Assembly (NCBI RefSeq): GCF_011305535.1
Contig: NZ_CP049905.1
Span: 3,408,001-3,472,000 of the forward strand
Origin: Diaphorobacter sp. HDW4B
GTDB lineage: Bacteria > Pseudomonadota > Gammaproteobacteria > Burkholderiales > Burkholderiaceae_C
DNA: 64,000 nucleotides
Direction of reading: 5' to 3'
Position 1 is the stretch's first letter. Each line of letters starts with the position of its first letter. Both the position numbers and the translations under genes were made by a program. This document shows, one piece after another, positions 43,161 through 52,753 of the stretch. Below the pieces are notes generated by a model. It was not told the DNA's origin and did not search any database. It saw only the letters and a program-made list of their open reading frames with translations.

Positions 43161-43181
43161 TTGACAGGGGCTGGCTATAAT
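43161..43181 (+). promoter_or_regulatory. Possible promoter of the cytochrome gene
   Basis: TATAAT at 43176-43181 is a perfect -10 box, 71 bases before the cytochrome start. TTGACA at 43161-43166 is also perfect but only nine bases away, too close to act as its -35. Confidence 0.4.
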
Positions 43182-43251
43182 CGCAAAACCCTTCGGTAGA
43201 GCGCCTACGAGAGGCCGGGACAACTCACTCAACATAGATTGTGCGCGGAAA

Positions 43252-43911
43252 ATGAAAAGAACGTTTACCACGATATTCGGCTTGGCTGTCGCGTGCGCGA
43301 CGGGCCTTGTTCAAGCCCAGGAGATCAAGGGAGATGCCAAGGCCGGCGAAGGCAAGATTGCCATGTGCATCGGCTGCCATGGCATCGTCGGCTATCAGGC
43401 CACATTCCCCGAGGTGTATCGCGTGCCGATGATTTCGGGCCAGAGCGCGAAGTACATCGTCAACGCACTCAATGAATACAAGAAGGGCGAGCGCAAGCAT
43501 CCCACGATGCGCGGCATTGCCGATTCGCTCACCGAGCAGGACATGGCCGACGTGGCCGCGTACTACTCCACCCACACCAAGGACGCGAAGCCCGTGCCCG
43601 ACAAGGCCCGCGAGCCCAACGCGCAAGTCGCCCAGTTGCTGCAAAAGGGCGCCTGCGTGTCCTGCCACGGCGACAACTTCTCCAAGGCCATCGACCCGTC
43701 CTATCCCAAGCTGGCTGGCCAGCACAAGGACTACCTGTACGCCGCGCTGCGCTCGTACAAGGCCGACGCCAACCCGATCGGTGGCCGCTCCAACGCCATC
43801 ATGGCGGGCATGGCCAAGCAGTTCACGAATGCGGAACTCAAGGAGCTGGCGGGCTACATCAGCTCGTTGCCCGGCGATCTGCAGACGGTTCCGGAGTCGC
43901 GTTTCCGTTGA
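43252..43911 (+). CDS. Di-heme cytochrome c (c4 type)
   Basis: 219 residues with a signal peptide (cleavage near VQA-QE at about 22-24). Two CxxCH heme sites: CIGCH near residue 38 and CVSCH near 136, with distal Met residues in VPMISGQ/PTMRG and IMAGMA. Two similar halves, as in cytochrome c4. It would carry electrons in the periplasm to terminal oxidases. A terminator follows. Confidence 0.9.
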   Translation: MKRTFTTIFGLAVACATGLVQAQEIKGDAKAGEGKIAMCIGCHGIVGYQATFPEVYRVPMISGQSAKYIVNALNEYKKGERKHPTMRGIADSLTEQDMADVAAYYSTHTKDAKPVPDKAREPNAQVAQLLQKGACVSCHGDNFSKAIDPSYPKLAGQHKDYLYAALRSYKADANPIGGRSNAIMAGMAKQFTNAELKELAGYISSLPGDLQTVPESRFR

Positions 43912-43953
43912 TCGCGTCGATCACCGTTGATTCCAGCGTTTGAATGACGACAG

Positions 43954-43988
43954 GGCCCGCAGTTCGATCCGGACTGCGGGCCTTGTGC
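43954..43988 (+). terminator. Terminator after the cytochrome gene
   Basis: GGCCCGCAGT (43954-43963) pairs with ACTGCGGGCC (43973-43982), nine-base loop, then TTGTGCTTT. Confidence 0.75.
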
Positions 43989-44573
43989 TTTGGGGTTTGG
44001 GTCCGTTCGATCAGGGCGCGGCATTCTGGCAAGCTTTGGTGCGGTACTCGGGCGGGCACGAAGCATTGATGGCCGGACTGCCTAGAATGGCCCGCATGAA
44101 CCACCCCGTGCATTGCCACCGAAACGCCCTGCGGCTGCGCCTTTGCGCGCCAGCGTGCGTCGGTGCGCGTGGATGCTTGCAAAGGACGGGTGTTCTGAAA
44201 CCAGCTTCACCGGCCGCAGATTTCTGAGCCCGGCGGTTTCCTCATCTCTGTGTCTTCTTTCGGCACTGTCTTGTCTCCGCCAGCGCGTCATCTGCACTGA
44301 ACCGCCGGGCCTTCCCCTTTTTTCCCTCTTCGTTTTTGCCTGTAGCGAGCCACGGCACGCGTGGTGTGGGTGTCTTTGGACGTGTGTCAAGAAACATACA
44401 CGCAGGGTAGAACCCCATTCAACTATGGGCTGCAGAGGTAAACAGTCTCATTCAATGATGACGCGAAACGTGCGGGTGGGCTGACCATCACTTGTGCGGT
44501 GCGGACTGTCTTCATGGACTTGCCGGAGTTTCAGCCATCCAAGGCAAGCCGATTTCCTGGAGGAGGGACCCAC
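43989..44573. other. Gene-free interval
   Basis: 585 bases. Frames across it have poor codon bias and no ribosome site. The part just before 44574 has AGGAGGG at 44560-44566, the ribosome site of the next gene. A short pyrimidine-rich stretch lies near 44300-44340. Nothing else is supported. Confidence 0.4.
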
Positions 44574-45503
44574 ATGCGCATTCAAACCATAGCCGCATTG
44601 ACTGATTTTTCGACCCAGGCCGAGCAGGCACTGGACAGGGCCGCGCTGATCGCGGCGCAGCACCAGGCCGTGCTGTGGCTGGTCTACGCCGCCGACGAGC
44701 AGGACCCGCGTTTCGTGAGCCCGCAGGCGCGGCTCGAACAGCGAGCGCGCCAGCTCGCGCGCCGACACGCCATCGACGTGGTCGCCCGTGAATTCGACGG
44801 CTACAACAGCGTGGCCGAGCGCGCCATGGCCGTGGCCAGCGGTGCCGATTTGCTGGTGCTGGATCGCCGCATGGAACGCCTGTGGAACAAGCCCTGGCGC
44901 GGTGCGGTGCTCGCCCATTGCCTGCGCCACAGCCCTTGCCCGGTGCTCGTGGTGCAGCAGGCACCCACGACCGAAGAGGTGGAGCAGTCAGCCTACGCAC
45001 GCATGCTCGTGGCGGTGGACAGCACCGAGCGCGCACGCGAGGTGCTGCACTTCGCCGCCGACCTGCAGCGCAGCACGGCTGTCGATCTGTTCCAGTCGCG
45101 CGATCCGGGGGTCTCCGGCGTCGAGGAGGAGCAGGAATTCGAGGTGCTTGAGCAGTTCCGCGATGAACTCAAGCGCGAGATCTTGGAGACTGCCGAGCAG
45201 CGCCGCCTGCGCATCAAGGACGCCGACGACGCCCGCCGCAACCGCGTGGACAGCCAGAACGGCACGCGCGACGTGACGCGCCAGATCATGGTGCAGCAGC
45301 AGCGCTCGGGAGCCGACCTGATCGTGATCGGGGCGACCCGCAACCACTGGAGCGACCGCTGGTCTCTGAGCACGCGTGCGACGCGTCTGGCGATGATGGT
45401 GTCGTGCGACGTGCTGGTCTGCGGTCAGTTGCCGCAGGAGCGCGAACGTCCGCGTCCGATTGAACTGGGCAGCCGCAAGGGCTGGCTGCAGTTCAAGTTC
45501 TGA
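44574..45503 (+). CDS. Universal stress protein with two UspA-like domains
   Basis: 309 residues from ATG 44574, with AGGAGGG upstream. Domain 1 (about 1-125) ends VLAHCLRHSPCPVLVVQQ; domain 2 (about 140-290) ends GADLIVIGATRNHWSDRWSL, then RLAMMVSCDVLVC. These are the nucleotide-binding end motifs of UspA. A charged helix (about 190-240) is inserted into the second domain. The role is in stress survival; the exact function is unknown. Confidence 0.8.
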   Translation: MRIQTIAALTDFSTQAEQALDRAALIAAQHQAVLWLVYAADEQDPRFVSPQARLEQRARQLARRHAIDVVAREFDGYNSVAERAMAVASGADLLVLDRRMERLWNKPWRGAVLAHCLRHSPCPVLVVQQAPTTEEVEQSAYARMLVAVDSTERAREVLHFAADLQRSTAVDLFQSRDPGVSGVEEEQEFEVLEQFRDELKREILETAEQRRLRIKDADDARRNRVDSQNGTRDVTRQIMVQQQRSGADLIVIGATRNHWSDRWSLSTRATRLAMMVSCDVLVCGQLPQERERPRPIELGSRKGWLQFKF

Positions 45504-45516
45504 GCTGGATGGTTCT

Positions 45517-45951
45517 TCAATCCCGCGTGGCGCGCCGCTGCACGGCCGCCACGTAGGCCTCGCCATCGGGCGGACGGCCCGAGCGCTGGCTTTCCCACAG
45601 CATGGTGCCAAGGCACTCCATTGCAGCGTGGTGCGCGTCATGCAATGAATCGAGGCGCTTGGACAGCAGCTCCACTGCCTGACGAATGCCGCGCGGCTGG
45701 TCGATGCTGCACTGCTCGCTGATCGACAGGTGCATCGACAGGTGCAAAAACGGATTCGTGCGATCCGGCGTCTCGTCGTAATTGCGCTTCACGGCCGCTT
45801 CGGCGTCGGTCAGTTCTTCGCGGTATTCGGGGTGCTCGTCAATCCACAGGGCCGCCAGCGTTTCGATGGCTTCCATGGGCTGATTGGCTTGCTGCTTGGC
45901 ATATGCACCGCAGAAAAAACGGCGCACATCGGCTTGGGACGGGTTGAACAT
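45517..45951 (-). CDS. DUF1841-family protein
   Basis: 144 residues. It begins MFNPSQADVRRFFCGAYAKQ and contains LAALWIDEHPEYREEL and the conserved NPFLHLSMHLSISEQCSIDQ, followed by RGIRQAVELLSKR. This matches DUF1841, a small betaproteobacterial family of unknown function. Its conserved histidines could bind a metal. It is convergent with the UspA gene (13 bases apart). Confidence 0.85.
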   Translation of the reverse strand: MFNPSQADVRRFFCGAYAKQQANQPMEAIETLAALWIDEHPEYREELTDAEAAVKRNYDETPDRTNPFLHLSMHLSISEQCSIDQPRGIRQAVELLSKRLDSLHDAHHAAMECLGTMLWESQRSGRPPDGEAYVAAVQRRATRD

Positions 45952-46045
45952 GATGGGCGGCAGGTTAGCACGAGAGCCAAGGGCCTTGCAGGCGTGGGAC
46001 TGTGCCGGAAATGGCGGCCCTTTGGCAAAAAAAGCTCGGCTCAGC

Positions 46046-46966
46046 TCAGCGCTGCAGCAGCGGATCGGCGGCGAACAGTTCCACCACCCAGTCCACAAAC
46101 GCGCGCACCTTGGCGCTCAGGTGCGAGTTGGGTGGGTAGACCACGTAGACCGGCAGCGGCACCTGGGTCCATTCGGGCAGGAGTCGCACCAACTCGCCCC
46201 TGGCGATGTGCGGATGCGCCTGAAACGTGGTGATCTGCCCCACGCCATGGCCCGCCAGCAGCACGCTGGTGTAGGCGTTGGATTCGTTGACGGCGAGGGT
46301 CGAGGGCGTGCTGATCTCGATGTACTCGTCGCCCTGCTTGAATTCCAGCGGATAGCGGCGGGCCGACACACGTGCGAAATAGAGCACGCTGTTGTGGCCT
46401 GTACCCGGATCGCCCAGCTCGCGCGGGTGCGTGGGTGTGCCGTGGCGCTTCAAGTAGTCGGGCGATGCGACGGTGATGAAATCGAGATTGCCCACGCGCC
46501 GCGCGACGAGCGACTGATCGCTCAACTCGCCACCGCGAATCACGCAATCCACGTTGTCGCCGATGAGATCGACGGGTCGGTCGCTCACGCCGAGGTCGAT
46601 CTGTATGTCCGGATAGCGCGACTGGAATTCGGCCAAATGGGGAATGATCAACAGGCGCGCGATCGAGGTACCCACGTCCACGCGCAGACGGCCGCGCGGT
46701 GTGGCGCGGACCTGGCTCATGCTGGCTTCGAGATCGTCGAAATCGGCGAGCACGCGCACCGCACGGTCGTAGTAGGCCGCGCCGTCCGTGGTCACGGTCA
46801 CGCGGCGTGTGGTGCGGTTGAGCAGCTTGACCTTGAGCCGATCCTCGAGCGCCTGCACATGCTTGGTGACGGTGGCCTTGGGCAGCTGCAGCGTGTCGGC
46901 GGCGAGCGTGAACGTGCCCGCTTCCACCACGCGCGCGAAGATGCGCATTGCCTGTATCTGATCCAT
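46046..46966 (-). CDS. LysR-family transcription regulator
   Basis: 306 residues from ATG (46966-46964; MDQIQAMRIFARVVEAGTFT). An N-terminal winged helix (LPKATVTKHVQALEDRLKVK) and a substrate-binding domain (about 90-300) of the CrgA-like class are present. It is divergent from the hydrolase-like gene (142 bases between), so that gene is its likely target. Inducer unknown. Confidence 0.88.
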   Translation of the reverse strand: MDQIQAMRIFARVVEAGTFTLAADTLQLPKATVTKHVQALEDRLKVKLLNRTTRRVTVTTDGAAYYDRAVRVLADFDDLEASMSQVRATPRGRLRVDVGTSIARLLIIPHLAEFQSRYPDIQIDLGVSDRPVDLIGDNVDCVIRGGELSDQSLVARRVGNLDFITVASPDYLKRHGTPTHPRELGDPGTGHNSVLYFARVSARRYPLEFKQGDEYIEISTPSTLAVNESNAYTSVLLAGHGVGQITTFQAHPHIARGELVRLLPEWTQVPLPVYVVYPPNSHLSAKVRAFVDWVVELFAADPLLQR

Positions 46967-47108
46967 GGGCTGAATTCTCACACGCGTTGCATGCCCTGAT
47001 TGTTCGGCATTTGGAAACAGTGTGGCCAAGCTTTGGTGATTGATGGGTAGGATCGCAGGCCCTACAGTTCATCCTGCCACCACCGCTCCATCCCGAGTGA
47101 GGCACCTT

Positions 47109-47963
47109 ATGTCATCCAGCAAGAAGCCCGCGTCCAACGCCACACCGCAGCCCCGTTTCACCGACACCGTCGTTCCGATGGCGTCCGGCGAGGACGTGGC
47201 CGTGCGCGTCTACGGCAGCAAGCCGCAGGCGGGAACGAGCATTCCCTTGGTGCTGCATTTTCATGGTGGCGCGTTCATCGATGGCGATCTGGACAGCGGC
47301 TGCACCGTTGCCGGCCTGTTGCAGGCCGTGGGCGCGCGTGTGGTCTCGGTCGCCTATCCGCTCTCGCCAGAGCACCCGTTTCCGCGTCCATTGGAGATCG
47401 GATACGCCGTGCTGCAGTGGGGCTACAAGCACCGCACGAGACTGGCGGGCAAGGGCGCGCCCCTGTATGTGGCGGGCGAGGAGGCGGGTGGCAATCTGGC
47501 CGCCGGTGTGTGCCTGATGGCGCGTGATCAGCACCATCCGCCGCTCGCCGGGCAGATACTGATTTCGCCGATGCTCAACCCTTGCGCAGGCACGCCGTCG
47601 CTGCGCGCAGTCACCGGCGAGGCCACCGATTGCAAGTGGGCGCAGGGCTGGCAGAAGTACCTTGGCTGTACACACGATGCCTTGCACCCCTATGCCGTGC
47701 CAGCGATGGCGCAGCGGCTTGCGGGCCTGCCGCCCACGCTCATCATGGTGGGTGGCGGTGATCCCATGTGCGACGAGGCGCTGGCCTATGCCAAACGCCT
47801 GAAGAGCGCAGGGCTCACGGTGCAGGAGCATGCCTTCGTGGAGGCCACAGAGTGGCCCGATGCGCTGCTCGAACCCGGCTCCATGGACTGCCCGTGCGAG
47901 GCACAGGTGCTGGAGCAACTGAAGATTTTTTTCGAGGCGTCTCGATGTCACACGCCCAACTGA
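47109..47963 (+). CDS. Alpha/beta-hydrolase fold protein with altered nucleophile
   Basis: 284 residues from ATG 47109. The HSL-type oxyanion motif is present (HFHGGAFIDG). Where GDSAGG is expected, the codons read GEEAGGN (47479-47499), so the catalytic Ser is Glu. The Asp region GGGDPMCDEA is kept, while the usual HGF is only vaguely seen (EHAFVEATEW). It may be a non-catalytic relative, or work by another residue. It is divergent from the LysR gene and upstream of the RND pump. The 247 bases behind it hold an eight-pair hairpin (47999-48023) without a T tract. Confidence 0.75.
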   Translation: MSSSKKPASNATPQPRFTDTVVPMASGEDVAVRVYGSKPQAGTSIPLVLHFHGGAFIDGDLDSGCTVAGLLQAVGARVVSVAYPLSPEHPFPRPLEIGYAVLQWGYKHRTRLAGKGAPLYVAGEEAGGNLAAGVCLMARDQHHPPLAGQILISPMLNPCAGTPSLRAVTGEATDCKWAQGWQKYLGCTHDALHPYAVPAMAQRLAGLPPTLIMVGGGDPMCDEALAYAKRLKSAGLTVQEHAFVEATEWPDALLEPGSMDCPCEAQVLEQLKIFFEASRCHTPN

Positions 47964-48210
47964 CATAGCGAATTTTTCGACGACGGTCTCGCGCGCAGCC
48001 GCTCCTCATGGTGAGAGGAGCGGTGGTCCACGCGTGATGCCTGAAAAAACACACCATCACTGACCCACTAGAACAAAACCATTGCCTGCGTGGGCAAGGA
48101 CTGGCTGTCGGCTTTTGCAAGCCGCAGGGGATGTCCGTTGCCGCTTGAATCCCGCGCGGGGGCTTTCACGTTTTCAAACGACTACTCCAACGAATTTCAG
48201 AGGAATCATC

Positions 48211-49470
48211 ATGAGCCATCCACACCACAACTCTGTCTCTCCACAACGTCGCTGGTGGACCGTGATCGGTGCCGCTGCGGCCATTGCAGCCGCAGGCGGA
48301 ACGGTCTTTGGACTGCAAAGCTCGCATGCGAATGCGCCGACCGAGGTACCTGCTGCTGCGCCCGCAGTTCCCGTTTCGGTGGCCGAAGTGCTGCAAAAGG
48401 ACGTGAGTCTGTGGGACGAATTCTCGGGCCGCCTCGAAGCCGTGCAGCGGGTCGATGTGCGTCCGCGCGTGGCCGGTGCCTTGCAGTCCGTGCACTTCAA
48501 GGAAGGTGCGCTGGTGAAGGCGGGCGATCTGCTGTTCACCGTGGACCCGGCACCGTTCGCGGTCGAGGTGGATCGTGCGGAAGCTCAGGTCGTTGCCGCC
48601 AGGGCCCGTATGAGCTATGCGCAGAGCGAGGCCGAGCGTGCCGCGCGTCTGTGGGATGAGCGTGCGATTGCGCAAAAGGAACTCGACGAACGTACGAACG
48701 CGCAACGCGAGGCCGATGCGAACCTGCGTGCCGCGCAGGCCGCGCTGCAGACCGCGAAGCTCAACCTCGGCTACACGCAGGTGCGTGCTCCGGTGGCTGG
48801 CAAGGTGGGACGCGTCGATGTCACCGTCGGCAATCTGGTGAGCGCGGGGGCGGGCGCGCCAGTGCTCACCACGCTGGTGTCGGTGAACCCGATGTACGCG
48901 AGCTTCGATGCCGACGAGCAGATCGTCACGAACGCGCTGAAGGGACTGGAGAGCGGCAAGAGCGCGCGTGCGCTGATCGAAAGCATTCCCGTGCAAATGG
49001 GGGTGGGTACGGGCACAGGCACGGGTGAGGACACACCCTACACCGGCCACCTGCAACTTATCGACAACCAGGTCGATGCGAAAAGCGGCACGGTGCGCGT
49101 GCGTGCGGTTTTCGACAACGTCGATGGCGCACTCATGGCCGGGCAGTTCGCGCGCATCCGCATGGGCCAGCCGCGCAGCCAGCAGGCCTTGCTGATCAAC
49201 GAACGCGCGGTCGGCACGGACCAGAGCAAGAAGTTCGTGCTGGTCGTCGGCGAGGGCAACAAGGTCGAGTACCGCGAGGTGCAATTGGGAGCGCCCGTCG
49301 ATGGCCTGCGCATGGTGACGAGCGGGCTCAAGGTGGGAGAGCGCATCGTCGTGAACGGCTTGCAGCGCGTGCGTCCGGGCGCGGTGGTCGCGCCGCAGGA
49401 CGTGCCGATGAATGCGAAATCAGAGCTGGCAGGCAATGAATCTGCGGCGAAGAAAAAGCCCGTCGCCTGA
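48211..49470 (+). CDS. RND efflux periplasmic adaptor (MexE/AcrA type)
   Basis: 419 residues from ATG 48211 (AGAGGAA upstream). An N-terminal membrane/signal segment reads WWTVIGAAAAIAAAGGTVFG. Lipoyl half-motifs are VRPRVAGALQSVHFKEGALV and YTQVRAPVAGKVGRVDVTVG, with a helical hairpin between. A short Gly/Thr-rich insert (MGVGTGTGTGEDT) lies near residue 268, an oddity for the family. It links the pump to the outer-membrane channel. Confidence 0.92.
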   Translation: MSHPHHNSVSPQRRWWTVIGAAAAIAAAGGTVFGLQSSHANAPTEVPAAAPAVPVSVAEVLQKDVSLWDEFSGRLEAVQRVDVRPRVAGALQSVHFKEGALVKAGDLLFTVDPAPFAVEVDRAEAQVVAARARMSYAQSEAERAARLWDERAIAQKELDERTNAQREADANLRAAQAALQTAKLNLGYTQVRAPVAGKVGRVDVTVGNLVSAGAGAPVLTTLVSVNPMYASFDADEQIVTNALKGLESGKSARALIESIPVQMGVGTGTGTGEDTPYTGHLQLIDNQVDAKSGTVRVRAVFDNVDGALMAGQFARIRMGQPRSQQALLINERAVGTDQSKKFVLVVGEGNKVEYREVQLGAPVDGLRMVTSGLKVGERIVVNGLQRVRPGAVVAPQDVPMNAKSELAGNESAAKKKPVA

Positions 49471-49502
49471 ACCTCCTTCACGCACAACAAGAACACATTG
49501 CC

Positions 49503-52500
49503 ATGAACCTATCCCGATTTTTCATCGACCGCCCGATCTTTGCGGGCGTGCTGTCGGTGCTCATCTTTCTCTCGGGCCTGATCGCCATGCGGGTGCTGCC
49601 GATCTCGGAATATCCCGAGGTGGTGCCGCCGTCCGTCGTGGTGCGCGCGCAGTATCCGGGCGCAAGCCCCAAGGTGATCGCCGAGACCGTAGCCACGCCG
49701 TTGGAGGAATCCATCAACGGCGCGGAAGGCATGCTCTACATGGGCAGCCAGGCGACGACCGATGGCGTGATGACGCTCACCGTCACCTTCCAGCTCGGCA
49801 CCGATCCCGACAAGGCGCAGCAGCTTGTGCAGAACCGCGTCTCGCAGGCCGAGCCGCGCCTGCCGGAAGAGGTGCGCCGCCTGGGCGTGACCACGGTGAA
49901 GAGCGCGCCCGATCTCACGATGGTGGTGCACATGGTCTCGCCCAACGGGCGCTACGACATCGACTATCTGCGCAACTACGCCGTGCTCAATGTGAAGGAC
50001 CGCCTTGCGCGCGTGACCGGCGTGGGGCAGGTGCAGATATTCGGCGGCGGCGACTACTCGATGCGCGCGTGGCTCGACCCGCAGAAGGTCGCGCAGCGCG
50101 GTCTTTCCGCCAGCGATGTGGTCGCTGCGATCCGCGGCCAGAACGTGCAGGCCGCAGCCGGTGTGGTGGGTGCTTCGCCCGGCCTGCCCGGTGTGGACAT
50201 GCAACTGTCGCTGAATGCGCAGGGCCGTCTTTCCACGACCGAAGAATTCGGCGACATCATCGTGAAGACCGGCGCGGACGGCGCAGTCACGCGCTTGCGT
50301 GATGTGGCGCGGCTGGAATTGGGCGCGGCGGATTACTCGCTGCGTTCGCTGCTCAACAACGAGCCCGCCGTGGGCATGGGCGTGTTCCAGGCACCGGGAT
50401 CGAACGCGCTGGAAATCTCCGACAACGTGCGCAAGACCATGGTCGAGCTGAACCGCAACATGCCCGAAGGCGTGGAGTACCGCATCGCCTACGACCCCAC
50501 TCAGTTCGTGCGTGCGTCGATTGATTCGGTCGTGCACACGCTGCTCGAAGCCATTGCGCTGGTGGTGATCGTGGTGATTCTTTTCCTGCAGACCTGGCGC
50601 GCCTCCATCATCCCGCTGCTGGCCGTTCCGGTGTCCGTCGTCGGCACGTTTGCGGTGCTGCATCTGCTGGGCTTTTCGATCAATGCGCTGAGCCTTTTCG
50701 GGCTGGTGCTGGCGATTGGCATCGTGGTGGATGACGCCATCGTGGTGGTCGAGAACGTCGAGCGCAACATCGAGGCGGGCCTGTCTCCGCGCGATGCGAC
50801 CTATCGTGCGATGCGCGAAGTCTCCGGCCCCATCATCGCGATTGCGCTGGTGCTGGTGGCCGTGTTCGTGCCGCTGGCTTTCATCAGCGGTCTGACGGGG
50901 CAGTTCTACCGCCAGTTCGCGGTGACGATCGCGATCTCCACGGTGATCTCGGCGATCAACTCGCTGACCTTGTCGCCTGCGCTGGCAGCCCTTTTGCTCA
51001 AGGGCCACGACGAGCCCAAGGATGCGCTCACGCGTGGCATGGATCGCGTGCTCGGTGGTTTCTTTCGTCGCTTCAACGCGCTGTTCCATCGCGGCTCCGA
51101 GGCCTACAGCGGCGGCGTGCGCGGCGTGATTCGCCACAAGGGCGGCATGTTCGTGATCTACCTTGCGCTCGTCGGCGCGACATGGGGACTGTTCCAGATG
51201 GTGCCCGGCGGCTTTGTGCCCGCGCAGGACAAGCAATACCTCGTCGGCTTTGCGCAGTTGCCCGATGGCGCGACGCTCGATCGCACCGACGACGTGATCC
51301 GCCGCATGGGCGAGATCGCGATGAAGAATCCGAACGTGGAAGACGCGATTGCCTTTCCCGGCCTGTCGATCAACGGCTTCACCAACAGCTCCAATTCGGG
51401 CATCGTGTTCGTCACGCTCAAGCCGTTTGGCGAGCGCAAGCGCGCCGACCAAAGCGGCAATGCCGTGGCGGGTCAGTTGAACCAGTCGTTTGGTGAAATC
51501 CAGGAAGCCTTCATCGCCATGTTCCCGCCGCCGCCAGTGGCGGGGCTGGGCACGACGGGTGGCTTCAAGCTGCAGATCGAGGACCGCGCATCGCTTGGCT
51601 ACGAGGCCATGGATGCGGCCGTGAAAGCCTTCATGGCCAAGGCCAGCCAGACGCCGGAACTCGCCGGCCTGTTCACGAGCTGGCAGGTCAACGTGCCGCA
51701 GCTTTATGCCGACATCGACCGCACCAAGGCGCGCCAGCTCGGCGTGCCGGTGACCGACATTTTCGAGACGCTGCAAATCTATCTGGGCAGCCTGTACGCC
51801 AACGACTTCAACCAGTTTGGCCGCACGTACAGCGTGCGTGTGCAGGCCGATGCGGCCTATCGCGCCAAGGCCGAAGACGTCGCGCAGCTCAAGGTGCGTT
51901 CGACCACGGGCGAGATGGTGCCGCTGTCTGCGCTCATGACGATCAAGCCCAGCTTCGGCCCCGAACGTGCGATGCGCTACAACGGCTTTCTGTCGGCCGA
52001 CGTGAATGGCAGTCCGGCGGCGGGCTTCTCTTCAGGACAGGCACGTGAGGCCATCGAGCGCGTTGCCGCCGAAACGCTGCCGCAAGGCATTGGCTTTGAA
52101 TGGACCGAACTGACCTACCAGGAAATCCTCGCGGGCAATTCCGCCTTGCTGGTGTTTCCACTCGCCATCCTGCTGGTGTTCCTCGTGCTCGCGGCGCAGT
52201 ACGAAAGCCTGACGCTGCCGCTGGCCATCGTGCTCATCGTGCCCATGGGTCTGCTCGCCGCGATGACCGGCGTGTGGCTTTCGCACGGCGACAACAACGT
52301 GTTCACGCAGATCGGACTGGTCGTGCTTGTGGGGCTGTCGGCGAAGAACGCGATTCTGATCGTCGAATTCGCACGCGAACTGGAGTTCGTGGGACGCACG
52401 CCCGTGCAAGCCGCGATCGAAGCGAGCCGTCTGCGTCTGCGCCCGATTCTGATGACGTCGATGGCCTTCATCATGGGCGTGCTGCCGCTCGTGCTCTCGA

Positions 52501-52742
52501 CCGGCGCGGGCGCGGAAATGCGCAGCGCCATGGGCATTGCGGTGTTCGCCGGAATGATCGGCGTGACGGCCTTTGGCTTGTTCCTCACCCCCGTGTTCTA
52601 CGTGCTGCTGCGCAAGCTCGCGGGCAATCGTCCGTTGGCCCATCACGGCACGCATGTGGCTCCGGATATCGGGCCGAAACACGACAGCGGAGTCGGCTCG
52701 GCACATCCGATTCTGGCCGCACCGCGCGGACATGACGAATGA
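49503..52742 (+). CDS. RND efflux permease (MexF/AcrB type)
   Basis: 1079 residues, starting MNLSRFFIDRPIFAGVLSVL, with 12 membrane segments. The proton-relay Asp pair is in segment 4 (AIGIVVDDAIVVVENVERNI). Drug-binding porter parts are on either side. The inner-membrane pump exports toxic compounds in exchange for protons. It sits 32 bases behind the adaptor, in one operon, and is followed by the channel gene. Confidence 0.96.
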   Translation: MNLSRFFIDRPIFAGVLSVLIFLSGLIAMRVLPISEYPEVVPPSVVVRAQYPGASPKVIAETVATPLEESINGAEGMLYMGSQATTDGVMTLTVTFQLGTDPDKAQQLVQNRVSQAEPRLPEEVRRLGVTTVKSAPDLTMVVHMVSPNGRYDIDYLRNYAVLNVKDRLARVTGVGQVQIFGGGDYSMRAWLDPQKVAQRGLSASDVVAAIRGQNVQAAAGVVGASPGLPGVDMQLSLNAQGRLSTTEEFGDIIVKTGADGAVTRLRDVARLELGAADYSLRSLLNNEPAVGMGVFQAPGSNALEISDNVRKTMVELNRNMPEGVEYRIAYDPTQFVRASIDSVVHTLLEAIALVVIVVILFLQTWRASIIPLLAVPVSVVGTFAVLHLLGFSINALSLFGLVLAIGIVVDDAIVVVENVERNIEAGLSPRDATYRAMREVSGPIIAIALVLVAVFVPLAFISGLTGQFYRQFAVTIAISTVISAINSLTLSPALAALLLKGHDEPKDALTRGMDRVLGGFFRRFNALFHRGSEAYSGGVRGVIRHKGGMFVIYLALVGATWGLFQMVPGGFVPAQDKQYLVGFAQLPDGATLDRTDDVIRRMGEIAMKNPNVEDAIAFPGLSINGFTNSSNSGIVFVTLKPFGERKRADQSGNAVAGQLNQSFGEIQEAFIAMFPPPPVAGLGTTGGFKLQIEDRASLGYEAMDAAVKAFMAKASQTPELAGLFTSWQVNVPQLYADIDRTKARQLGVPVTDIFETLQIYLGSLYANDFNQFGRTYSVRVQADAAYRAKAEDVAQLKVRSTTGEMVPLSALMTIKPSFGPERAMRYNGFLSADVNGSPAAGFSSGQAREAIERVAAETLPQGIGFEWTELTYQEILAGNSALLVFPLAILLVFLVLAAQYESLTLPLAIVLIVPMGLLAAMTGVWLSHGDNNVFTQIGLVVLVGLSAKNAILIVEFARELEFVGRTPVQAAIEASRLRLRPILMTSMAFIMGVLPLVLSTGAGAEMRSAMGIAVFAGMIGVTAFGLFLTPVFYVLLRKLAGNRPLAHHGTHVAPDIGPKHDSGVGSAHPILAAPRGHDE

Positions 52743-52753
52743 AAGAAAAGCAC

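Noticed and set aside
44113-44484. Open frame in the gap after the cytochrome gene
   Set aside because: Cys/Ser/Leu mix unlike host proteins and no ribosome site.
49509-51776. 755-codon frame antisense to the RND permease
   Set aside because: His/Arg-rich shadow of the pump gene; no domain, no ribosome site.
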